Shown: positions 7,062-12,321 of the stretch, piece after piece
Position numbering within the stretch: position 1 is the first letter of the stretch
How the letters are laid out: the number at the start of each line of letters is the position of its first letter
NCBI GenBank assembly: GCA_035291905.1
Contig: DATDRF010000157.1
Span: 1-14,804, forward strand
Direction of reading: 5' to 3'
Length of the DNA: 14,804 bases
From: JACPLA01 sp035291905
Lineage (GTDB): Bacteria; Bacteroidota; Ignavibacteria; UBA10030
Program-made: the position numbers and the translations under genes
Notes under the pieces: model-generated
The model's database searches: none
The model's input: only the letters and a program-made list of their open reading frames with translations
What the model was told of the DNA's origin: nothing

Positions 7062-8189
7062 ATGACCCCACGCGAGCGCATGAAAGCGGCAATGGACCTC
7101 CGGCGGCCTGACCGCGTACCGGTGATGTGCCAGCTCAGCATCGGTCACATGCTGTTGCAGCTTGGTATACAGCCCGTTGAGTTCTGGCATGATCCGGAGA
7201 TCTTCGCCGACGGCCTGGTGAAACTCCGGGCGGAATATGATTTCGACGGAATCCTCGTCAGCCTCCACGGCCACAATCCCGAGTGGAGAACAGAAATCAC
7301 AAGACGGGAGCCCTGGGAAGAAGGAGAAGCCGTAACATTCAAAGACGGCCACGTCATGCTCTATCCGCCTGATGACCTGCCTCGGCCCCCGACTGCTTCG
7401 CTGGGGAAATCGATAGCAATCTCCGGATTTGACATGAGGGACTTGCCGCAGACTCTCGGCTACATTCCAGTTTCCGGGGGCCTCCATTTTCAGATTCACC
7501 CTGACCACAAGTTCGATATCTTCCGCCGCCTCCGGGCGTCTGTCGGCCCGAACTACTCCCTGCACGGAGAAATCACTTCTCCCTTCGATTACTTTCTTGA
7601 CCTTTTCGGATATCAGGAGGGCCTGATCAACCTCATCGACGATCCGAAGAAATCCAAATCAATCCTCTCCCATTTCGCTCGTCTCATTACCAACCTGGCG
7701 TCCGAGATGTGCGAGACGGACATTGATGCCATCAAGGTCTCTTCGCCGTTTGCGGGGGGAGGGTTTATTTCAAGAGCGTTCTATGAGGAATTCGTCCTTC
7801 CGTACGAGTCGGAGATTATCCATGCAGTCCGCAGAAAAGGAGTTCATATCTATATCCACACGTGCGGCGCCATAGGCGACAGGCTTGATCTTATGTTCGA
7901 CTCGGGAGCCAGCGGACTGGAATGCTTGGATCCGCCGCCGCTCGGCAACGTGGAACTGGCACAAGCGATGAAAACAATCGGTGGAAAAGGCTTTGTTAAA
8001 GGAAACGTCGACTCGGTCAACCTCTTGTTGATGAAGGGCCGGAAGGAGATCCTGGAGGATCTTAGGGAGCGGATTCTGATCGGAAAAGGGGAACGGGGGT
8101 TCATTCTGAGCACGGCCTGTTCGGTGGCGCCTCGGACTAAAAAAGAAAACCTGCTTCTTTTTCGGGATGCAGTGGGTGAGTGGGGCTGA
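7062..8189 (+). CDS. URO-D superfamily protein, probable corrinoid-type methyltransferase
   Basis: A 375-aa TIM-barrel protein of the uroporphyrinogen decarboxylase superfamily. The start MTPRERMKAAMDLRRPDRVPV is typical. The haem-pathway HemE signature (an RQAGR-type motif near the N-terminus) is missing. Instead there is H266-T-C268 in IHTCGAIGD and a late cysteine, C353, in STACSVAP. A His-x-Cys plus distant Cys is the zinc-ligand set of MtaA/MtbA/CmuA-type methyl-corrinoid:thiol methyltransferases, so transfer of a methyl group is more likely than haem synthesis. No corrinoid-binding protein is encoded in this window, so the partner and substrate are unknown. The ribosome-binding site is weak; ATG at 7080 is a possible alternative start. 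A terminator at 8198-8227 ends the unit. Confidence 0.78.
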   Translation: MTPRERMKAAMDLRRPDRVPVMCQLSIGHMLLQLGIQPVEFWHDPEIFADGLVKLRAEYDFDGILVSLHGHNPEWRTEITRREPWEEGEAVTFKDGHVMLYPPDDLPRPPTASLGKSIAISGFDMRDLPQTLGYIPVSGGLHFQIHPDHKFDIFRRLRASVGPNYSLHGEITSPFDYFLDLFGYQEGLINLIDDPKKSKSILSHFARLITNLASEMCETDIDAIKVSSPFAGGGFISRAFYEEFVLPYESEIIHAVRRKGVHIYIHTCGAIGDRLDLMFDSGASGLECLDPPPLGNVELAQAMKTIGGKGFVKGNVDSVNLLLMKGRKEILEDLRERILIGKGERGFILSTACSVAPRTKKENLLLFRDAVGEWG

Positions 8190-8197
8190 GCTTTTTC

Positions 8198-8227
8198 GGG
8201 TATTGTCCTAAGGACAAGACCCTTTTT
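8198..8227 (+). terminator. Intrinsic terminator after the methyltransferase gene
   Basis: GGGT-A-TTGTCC pairs with GGACAA-G-ACCC around a 3-base TAA loop, a 10-bp stem with one A/G mismatch, directly followed by TTTTT at 8223-8227. It lies 9 bases after the stop codon and separates this gene from the downstream lipoprotein gene. Confidence 0.8.
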
Positions 8228-8291
8228 CGCCGCGGGTAACAATTTGCCGGAATATGACGTATCTTTCTTCTTAGATGCGCTTTGGGCGCTC

Positions 8292-8298
8292 AGGAGGT
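8292..8298 (+). promoter_or_regulatory. Strong ribosome-binding site fixing the lipoprotein start
   Basis: AGGAGGT lies 4 bases before the ATG at 8303. The frame is open from a TTG at 8282, but that start would put this site inside the gene and place extra residues before the signal peptide, so 8303 is preferred. Confidence 0.75.
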
Positions 8299-8302
8299 GT
8301 CC

Positions 8303-8935
8303 ATGGCAAACCGACTTCTTCTCGTAAGTTTGCTTTTTGTTGGCTGTGCAAGTTCTACTCTTCCCACATACCTGGATCAAACCCCCCAGCTTGTCGAAAC
8401 TACGGCGCTTCCCCCTTTGCCGACGTCGGTCGTTCTGAAGAAAGAGGTCACTCTTGAAGTCAAACTCCATGTCGGTCAGGACGGCTCCGTCCGTGACCTC
8501 GTCTGGCTGGCCTCAAGCCGTAACCGTGAATGGGACAGTCTTGCTGCGCAAAGAATCATGACATGGAAGTACACCCCAGCGTCAAAAGACGGAAAGAACA
8601 TTCCCGTGTGGGTTCGTCAATCGGTGAAAGTTGTCACCGTCGACATTGAAACTCTTCTTCTGGCGGAGATTGTGAGCACTGACAGGGCTGCAGCGGATTC
8701 CGTGTATGCGATGCTGAAGGCGGGTGCCAATTTTGAAGAGATGGCCAGGAAGTACTCTACGTCATCGACTGCAGAACTTGGCGGTTATATGGGGAAGGTG
8801 AGTCTTTCGGTCTTCCCACTTGCGGTGAGGGATCAACTATCGAGGCTTCAGGAGCAGGACTTCACCGCGCCGCTTCGGGTAGGGGACAGTTTTGTGATCT
8901 ACAAACGGGTTCGCAAGGGCCCGGTGTCAGGATAG
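8303..8935 (+). CDS. Lipoprotein with TonB C-terminal-like domain and parvulin (PpiC) domain
   Basis: A 210-aa predicted lipoprotein. The signal MANRLLLVSLLFVGC ends in a lipobox (LFVGC, Cys15). Residues about 50-112 match a TonB C-terminal domain: VTLEVKLHVGQDGSVRD, SLAAQRIMTWKYTPA, then IPVWVRQSVKV. Residues about 118-205 look like a parvulin peptidyl-prolyl isomerase: LKAGANFEEMARKYST, then AELGGYMGKV and a closing FVIYKRV strand. There is no membrane helix or proline-rich spacer, so it is not an energy-transducing TonB. A periplasmic folding or envelope-assembly helper is the best guess. It follows a terminator and a strong ribosome-binding site, so it has its own transcription unit. Its 3' end overlaps the convergent DUF1858 gene by 9 bp. 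Both domain calls are by motif only. Confidence 0.72.
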   Translation: MANRLLLVSLLFVGCASSTLPTYLDQTPQLVETTALPPLPTSVVLKKEVTLEVKLHVGQDGSVRDLVWLASSRNREWDSLAAQRIMTWKYTPASKDGKNIPVWVRQSVKVVTVDIETLLLAEIVSTDRAAADSVYAMLKAGANFEEMARKYSTSSTAELGGYMGKVSLSVFPLAVRDQLSRLQEQDFTAPLRVGDSFVIYKRVRKGPVSG

Positions 8936-9166
8936 CGATTTGCTATTCCGCTCTTGGGTCTGACGGGCCTTCTCCATGGCGGAGAGATCCCCGAGGAATC
9001 GTTCGATTTCCGCGTCCGTGAATCCCTTTTCCTGTGCTGCCGATTCCAGCGTGCCCCATATCGGTTCTCCGCAGGCAATACACCTGATTCCATGCTCCAT
9101 CAGGTATGTCACCGCGCCGGGGACCGCGGTGACCAGATCCTCAATGAGAATTTCTCTTTGGATCAT
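8927..9166 (-). CDS. DUF1858 domain protein with CxxC motif
   Basis: A 79-aa protein of the DUF1858 type ('hybrid-cluster-protein-associated' small disulfide domain). The sequence runs MIQREILIEDLVTAVPGAV, then TYLMEHGIRCIACGEP and WGTLESAAQEKGF. C-I-A-C after the HGI motif is the family's redox/metal pair. The ATG at 9166 gives the normal family N-terminus; a GTG at 9187 would add seven residues. It is the last gene of a - strand operon and overlaps the preceding gene by 26 bases (47 with the longer start), suggesting coupling. The family's exact role is unknown; it is often found near anaerobic redox genes. Confidence 0.78.
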   Translation of the reverse strand: MIQREILIEDLVTAVPGAVTYLMEHGIRCIACGEPIWGTLESAAQEKGFTDAEIERFLGDLSAMEKARQTQERNSKSLS

Positions 9167-9413
9167 CCGTCCGTTTCCAGATTTCACGCTGTTTCTCGGT
9201 GAGATAGATCGAGAGAGCCCGCCTCACCAGGGTGCTTGAGCATTCCTTTTCGAACGCCTCGCAGGCCTGTCGCACAATTCCCTTCGCCTGATCCGAATTC
9301 TCCGCAGTCGTGATCAGCCCGACAATTCCTCTGCAGTGCTGCGCTATGAGCGCCCTTTGCCGATCCGGAAAGATATTCTCAAATGACCTCTCGTCGAGCA
9401 GTTCGTTGATCAT
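9141..9413 (-). CDS. Conserved-looking small hypothetical protein
   Basis: A 90-aa, mostly helical soluble protein that I do not recognise. It begins MINELLDERSFENIFPDR and has three cysteines (one in QHCRG, one in RQACEAF and one in EKECSS). It has no signal peptide or membrane segment. Its start lies 4 bases after the osmC stop, and its end overlaps the DUF1858 gene, so it is clearly part of the operon. The tight packing supports a real gene. A role in thiol or redox handling is suggested only by the company it keeps. Confidence 0.65.
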   Translation of the reverse strand: MINELLDERSFENIFPDRQRALIAQHCRGIVGLITTAENSDQAKGIVRQACEAFEKECSSTLVRRALSIYLTEKQREIWKRTDDPKRNSH

Positions 9414-9417
9414 GACG

Positions 9418-9867
9418 TTACGCCAGCTGCGGGGACGTGAGCTCGCGCTCCTTGATCTGATATGAATGTGTGATATTCACGTTCCCTCGCAGCATCGCGG
9501 AGACGGAGCAGTATTTCGTTGTCGAGAGCTCGATTGCCCGTTCAACATCCGCTGCCTGGATTCCCTCCCCGTAGAAAATGTATTCGACGTGAATGGATGT
9601 GAAGACCTGGGGGTGCTCTTCACGCAGGTCGCCGGAAAGCCGTATTTCAAATCCTTCCAGGGGAACTCGTTTCTTTTTCAGAATCGAAACGACATCGCTT
9701 CCCGTGCATCCGCCGAGTGCGAAGAGAATCAACTCCTTCGGCCTGGCGCCGCCATCGCTTCCGCCAAAAGACCCGGGCCCGTCCATCGTGACCCACGGGC
9801 CGGTTTCGGTCTTTGCCGCGAACGTGATTCCCTGAATCTGCCGCACTACCGCATTTCTTGAAGCCAT
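9418..9867 (-). CDS. OsmC family protein (organic-hydroperoxide/thiol stress)
   Basis: A 149-aa OsmC/Ohr-fold protein. The two family cysteines are C54 in LGGCTGSDVV and C120 in TKYCSVSAML, with the helix start ARPKELILFALGGC and the central strand IHVEYIFYGEG also as expected. In this family the two cysteines reduce hydroperoxides; some members may act on other sulfur species. It belongs to the YhfA-like OsmC group rather than the Ohr group by overall look, which is a weak judgement. GAGGA at 9876-9880 precedes the ATG. It starts 17 bases after the anti-sigma-like gene and is followed after 4 bases by the small hypothetical gene. Confidence 0.85.
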   Translation of the reverse strand: MASRNAVVRQIQGITFAAKTETGPWVTMDGPGSFGGSDGGARPKELILFALGGCTGSDVVSILKKKRVPLEGFEIRLSGDLREEHPQVFTSIHVEYIFYGEGIQAADVERAIELSTTKYCSVSAMLRGNVNITHSYQIKERELTSPQLA

Positions 9868-9884
9868 TGGATGATTCCTCGATT

Positions 9885-10130
9885 TCAGTCAGTGAGGGAT
9901 ATGACCGCGTGAAGACGCTTGCGCACCTTGTTCGTGAGCCTTGGATCCGGATAACGCCGGTACAGCTTCACAACCTTCTTCAGGCTGTCGACATACGCTT
10001 CGCAGTTGGGGCATCGATCGAGGTGGCGCTTGAGGCGGACGTAGATATCGCCGATGCGCAGTTGATCCAGGTCTTCGCCGACGCTGTGGGCAATGTCGGA
10101 ACATTTGGTTTCGTTGCTTTTCCGTTTCAC
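9885..10130 (-). CDS. Small soluble zinc-type (ZAS) anti-sigma-like protein 1
   Basis: An 81-aa protein with the zinc anti-sigma signature C10 ... H36-x3-C40-x2-C43 (RHLDRCPNC), followed by an amphipathic helix AYVDSLKKVVKLYRRY and a basic tail. There is no membrane segment, so it would act in the cytoplasm like RsrA-type factors. It is a paralogue of the protein at 10654: I count 30 identities over 70 ungapped residues from the first Cys. It is not next to a sigma gene but heads the OsmC/DUF1858 genes. The start codon is GTG at 10130; no ATG is available in frame upstream, and the ribosome-binding site is weak, so the exact start is uncertain. Confidence 0.78.
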   Translation of the reverse strand: MKRKSNETKCSDIAHSVGEDLDQLRIGDIYVRLKRHLDRCPNCEAYVDSLKKVVKLYRRYPDPRLTNKVRKRLHAVISLTD

Positions 10131-10158
10131 GGCATGATCCCGAATGGACGGTCCTCCG

Positions 10159-10371
10159 CTATGCCGCGCTTTCGGTCTTGCGCGTGGAGAATTTGAACGG
10201 CATGTAGAGCGGGCATGAGCCGACCGAACTTGTGAAGAGAAAAATGACCGCGATGAGCCCCAGGACGATTGCTGTCGTTCCGGAAATAATGCCGCCGAAA
10301 TAGAGCCCGCCGATCACGATGGCAGCTGTCGTTCGAATGATCCGGTCCGTAGTTCCCAAATTCTGTTTCAT
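10159..10371 (-). CDS. DUF2892 (YgaP-like) small membrane protein
   Basis: A 70-aa protein with the DUF2892 pattern: MKQNLGTTDRIIRTTAA at the start, two hydrophobic segments (near residues 14-30 and 32-50), and the conserved GSCPLYMPF end with one Cys. In proteins such as YgaP this domain is joined to a rhodanese and lies in the inner membrane, linked to sulfur-transfer functions; here it stands alone. The ATG at 10371 is set by GAGGAG at 10377-10382; the longer frame to 10419 would give an unlikely N-terminus. It is the first gene of the five-gene - strand operon, 28 bases before the anti-sigma-like gene. Confidence 0.83.
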   Translation of the reverse strand: MKQNLGTTDRIIRTTAAIVIGGLYFGGIISGTTAIVLGLIAVIFLFTSSVGSCPLYMPFKFSTRKTESAA

Positions 10372-10376
10372 TGTCG

Positions 10377-10382
10377 CTCCTC
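10377..10382 (-). promoter_or_regulatory. Ribosome-binding site deciding the DUF2892 start
   Basis: GAGGAG (- strand) lies 5 bases before the ATG at 10371. It excludes the in-frame upstream start at 10419. Confidence 0.7.
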
Positions 10383-10460
10383 GAAAAAGAAATGAATGTA
10401 AGAGTGAGTTGACGTCCACTTCGTAGGATGCAATGAAACGGGAAAGGATTCGTATTGAGA

Positions 10461-10656
10461 CTGAAGTCCGACATCTCGCCTCAAGTGAAGGTTACCTTCT
10501 ACCGCGGTTGGTCGGGAGCTCAGCTCTCGGCCAGAATCTCTGAAGAACGTAACCTTCTGCGAGCAAGATGTCGGACTTCCGATTGAGGACAAATAGGCCC
10601 AATGGGCCAAAGTCTGAATTCTTCTGGGTAATCCTCGGGCGGATTTCGGACTTCTA
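10461..10656. repeat. Inverted-repeat element A (shares 89 bp with element B)
   Basis: This fills most of the 282-base gap between the DUF2892 gene and the second anti-sigma gene. A perfect 14-bp inverted repeat, GAAGTCCGACATCT (10463-10476) and its complement (10566-10579), encloses a second pair, AAGGTTAC (10488-10495) and GTAACCTT (10549-10556). The outer end, GATTTCGGACTTC (10642-10654), is again complementary to the left end (12/13). Bases 10567-10655 align without gaps to 11629-11717, 71 of 89 identical by eye. It has no coding capacity I trust. It looks like a small mobile or dispersed palindromic element; it could also serve as a hairpin at the 3' end of the sigma operon, whose last stop is at 10654-10656. 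Confidence 0.8.
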
Positions 10657-10896
10657 GCTGCGGGCCAGCTTTAGGACGGAATGCAGCTTCCTGTGTGTTT
10701 TTCCCGGGGTGCGGGGGTCTTGGTAGGTTTTGTAGAGGTAGACCGTTTTGCGGAGGCTGTCAAGGTACGCGGTGCAATTTGGGCAGCCGGAAAGGTGTTT
10801 CTTCAGCGCACGACACTTTGCGGAGTTCATCCCTTCCGTGAGATTCTCACAGAGGTAAGAGGCCACCTCTTTGCATTTGATCTGCTTGCGCTTCAT
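10654..10896 (-). CDS. Small soluble zinc-type (ZAS) anti-sigma protein 2, partner of the ECF sigma factor
   Basis: An 80-aa protein with the ZAS set C8 ... H34-x3-C38-x2-C41 (KHLSGCPNC), then TAYLDSLRKTVYLYKTY and a basic tail; extra cysteines are C16 and C28. It has no membrane segment. Its ATG overlaps the sigma-factor stop (ATGA), the classic layout of a sigma/anti-sigma pair, so it most likely binds and holds that sigma factor in the cytoplasm. In RsrA-like proteins, oxidation of the zinc thiols releases sigma; the same redox switch is possible here but is inference. It is paralogous to the protein at 9885. Element A touches its 3' end. Confidence 0.83.
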   Translation of the reverse strand: MKRKQIKCKEVASYLCENLTEGMNSAKCRALKKHLSGCPNCTAYLDSLRKTVYLYKTYQDPRTPGKTHRKLHSVLKLARS

Positions 10897-11501
10897 GCCT
10901 TCATGTACCCATGGAGTTGTTCTCGAAGAAACATCCGCGCACGCCGCAACCGTGACTTTACTGCAGGGATTGACAGGCGAAGAATCTTTGCCGTTTCATC
11001 GGCGCTTTTTCCTTCGATATCCCTCAAGACGAAGACGATACGGTATTCCATGGGCAGGCGTTGAATCGCCCGGTCAAGAGTCTCCCGGAGTTCCCCACCC
11101 ATGACGCTATCCAGGGGCGTTTCCTTCCAGGATGGAATGGTCTGAATTACCGCCCCTTCTTCATCTCTCAGCGGATCGTCTCGGAAACCCTCGGGCTGAT
11201 CGATCGACAATGATGCAAGGTCGATCTTCCGCCTGCGCCGCTTCATCAGGCAATTGTTGGCTACGATTCGATACAACCATGTGGTGAATTTCGATTTTCC
11301 GTCAAACTGCTTCAATTTTCGGAACACATTGATGAAGGTGTCCTGGAGTGTCTCCGCTGCCTTTTCTTCATCGCGGCAGACGTGAAAGGCAAATCTGAAT
11401 ACCAGGTCTTCATATTGGTGCACGAGAGCCGAGAATGCCCGCTCGTCACCTTTGCGGGCCCGTTCGATCAACTGGCGGTCTTCTCTTGGCTCTGCGGTCA
11501 T
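10893..11501 (-). CDS. ECF-type RNA polymerase sigma factor (RpoE-like)
   Basis: A 202-aa sigma-70 family, extracytoplasmic-function type protein. Region 2 spans about residues 22-90 (ARKGDERAFSALVHQYED, ETLQDTFINVFRKLKQFD, KFTTWLYRIVANNCL). A linker follows, then region 4 at about 138-190 (DRAIQRLPMEYRIVFVLRD, then the helix-turn-helix SADETAKILRLSIPAVKSRLRRAR). The ATG at 11501 gives the usual ECF N-terminus; the frame is open to a TTG at 11543, and ATG 11519 is an alternative. Coupled by ATGA to the anti-sigma gene. Targets are unknown; the DUF2892/OsmC operon, which carries a paralogous anti-sigma, is an obvious candidate. Confidence 0.9.
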   Translation of the reverse strand: MTAEPREDRQLIERARKGDERAFSALVHQYEDLVFRFAFHVCRDEEKAAETLQDTFINVFRKLKQFDGKSKFTTWLYRIVANNCLMKRRRRKIDLASLSIDQPEGFRDDPLRDEEGAVIQTIPSWKETPLDSVMGGELRETLDRAIQRLPMEYRIVFVLRDIEGKSADETAKILRLSIPAVKSRLRRARMFLREQLHGYMKA

Positions 11502-11514
11502 AGTCTTCTTGAAA

Positions 11515-11543
11515 ATCATACAAAGGAATCTGTTGAGCCGCAA
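11515..11543 (-). promoter_or_regulatory. Candidate sigma-70-like promoter of the ECF sigma operon
   Basis: On the - strand TTGCGG (11543-11538) and TATGAT (11520-11515) are separated by 17 bases. The -10 box is 5/6 to the consensus, the -35 only 3/6. Transcription would begin about 7 bases before the ATG at 11501, giving an almost leaderless message. Bacteroidota-type promoters differ from this consensus, so the call is weak. Confidence 0.3.
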
Positions 11544-11556
11544 TGAGGCAATTAAG

Positions 11557-11718
11557 GCCAGAAGTCAGACATCCGCGCTCGGCTTACCCAGCCTGAAGTC
11601 CGACATCCGCATTCGGCGTACCGGGCCTGATGTCGGTGTTCCGATTGTGGACACATACACCCATTGGGCTGGCGTCCGAAATCTTCTTGGGGATTCTCGC
11701 GCGGATTTCGGACTTCTG
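11557..11718. repeat. Inverted-repeat element B, MITE-like, with internal 34-bp tandem repeat
   Basis: It occupies the centre of the 364-base gap between the divergent sigma and merR genes. The ends are 20-bp inverted repeats, 11559-11578 and 11699-11718 (18/20), reading CAGAAGTC...ATCCGCGC inward. The left part holds two tandem 34-bp units, 11557-11590 and 11591-11624 (27/34), and a third, weaker unit from 11625 that also begins GCCTGA. Bases 11629-11717 match element A over 89 ungapped positions (71 identical). I saw no clear target-site duplication and no coding potential. The rest of the gap holds the sigma promoter region and the merR leader. Confidence 0.8.
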
Positions 11719-11813
11719 AATGAAGGCCTTTTCATTTCTCGGAAGGGCTCCCGGCAAGGTTCTCACGATTTGGAAAAAGTCTTTGCCCCGCCTTAGAATT
11801 CTTCAAATAATTG

Positions 11814-11827
11814 CCAGTCTCGACTGG
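11814..11827. promoter_or_regulatory. Candidate operator dyad upstream of merR
   Basis: CCAGTC-TC-GACTGG is a perfect 6-bp dyad with a 2-base centre, 38 bases before the merR ATG. It overlaps a TTGCCA (11811-11816) that could be a -35 box, but I find no convincing -10. MerR proteins bind dyads in promoter spacers and often regulate their own operon, so this may be the binding site. Confidence 0.35.
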
Positions 11828-11865
11828 TACATAACTTGCTAGTGTTCGTTGTGAGGTATTTGAGA

Positions 11866-12321
11866 ATGATTCCTGAAAATTCCTTCAATTTGCCCGAAAT
11901 GCCCCTTCTTTCAATCGGCTCAGCGGCCGAGCTTCTGGGTGTCTCAATCAACCTCCTTCGCCTCTACGAGGCCGAGGGACTTATCCTCCCGGCGAGAACA
12001 AGCAAGAACCAACGCCGATACTCCCGGGAAGATCTGGCCCGAATCTCATGCATTCGTCATGCAATCCAGCATGAGTCAATGAACATGGCATCCATCAAAC
12101 GGATGATGGCCATGATTCCATGTTGGGAGATCATGCAATGCAGCGCCGAGGATCGTGCTGGCTGTGAGGCCTATAACGGGAGCAAAGGTCCATGCTGGTC
12201 TTTCAAGCATCAGGAAAACAAATGCGCCATCGAGGATTGCCGCAACTGTAAAGTCTACAAGCTGGCTTCAGACTGCAATGCAATCAAGACGGCGATCATC
12301 AAATCGACAACCCGATCATGA
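11866..12321 (+). CDS. MerR-family regulator with cysteine-rich 'two-CW' C-terminal region
   Basis: A 151-aa protein. Residues about 14-75 form a MerR winged helix: LLSIGSAAELLGVSINLLRL, YEAEGLILPAR and RRYSREDLARI. The normal long dimerisation helix is short and leads into a tail with eight cysteines: C86 (CW), C92, C100, C110 (CW), C120, C125, C128 and C137. The pattern CWEIMQC ... CWSF ... CAIEDCRNC matches small cysteine-rich 'two-CW' domains, which may bind metal or an Fe-S cluster. The chosen ATG has GAGG at 11853-11856; a TTG at 11836 would extend the frame. The stop overlaps the molybdoenzyme start (ATGA), so it probably controls that operon in response to a redox, metal or sulfur signal. 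The ligand is unknown. Confidence 0.85.
   Translation: MIPENSFNLPEMPLLSIGSAAELLGVSINLLRLYEAEGLILPARTSKNQRRYSREDLARISCIRHAIQHESMNMASIKRMMAMIPCWEIMQCSAEDRAGCEAYNGSKGPCWSFKHQENKCAIEDCRNCKVYKLASDCNAIKTAIIKSTTRS

Noticed and set aside
7062..8189. HemE (uroporphyrinogen decarboxylase of haem synthesis)
   Set aside because: The N-terminal arginine motif of HemE is absent and a zinc-ligand pattern of methyltransferases is present.
8932..8946. Small hairpin ATAGC-GATTT-GCTAT at the convergent gene ends as a terminator
   Set aside because: Only a 5-bp stem with no T-run; too weak to call.
10131..10145. ATT start codon for the first anti-sigma-like gene, suggested by GGAGG at 10153-10157
   Set aside because: Spacing is good, but ATT starts are very rare; the GTG at 10130 is the safer choice although its ribosome-binding site is weak.
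10681..11064. 127-aa + strand frame opposite the anti-sigma and sigma genes
   Set aside because: Shadow of two well-supported - strand genes; composition does not resemble a real protein.
11557..11658. CRISPR-like repeats with 34-base period
   Set aside because: The units are directly adjacent with no spacers and diverge quickly; part of an inverted-repeat element.
11452..11796. 114-aa + strand frame between sigma and merR
   Set aside because: It runs antisense through the sigma start and then through the repeat element; no ribosome-binding site or recognisable protein.
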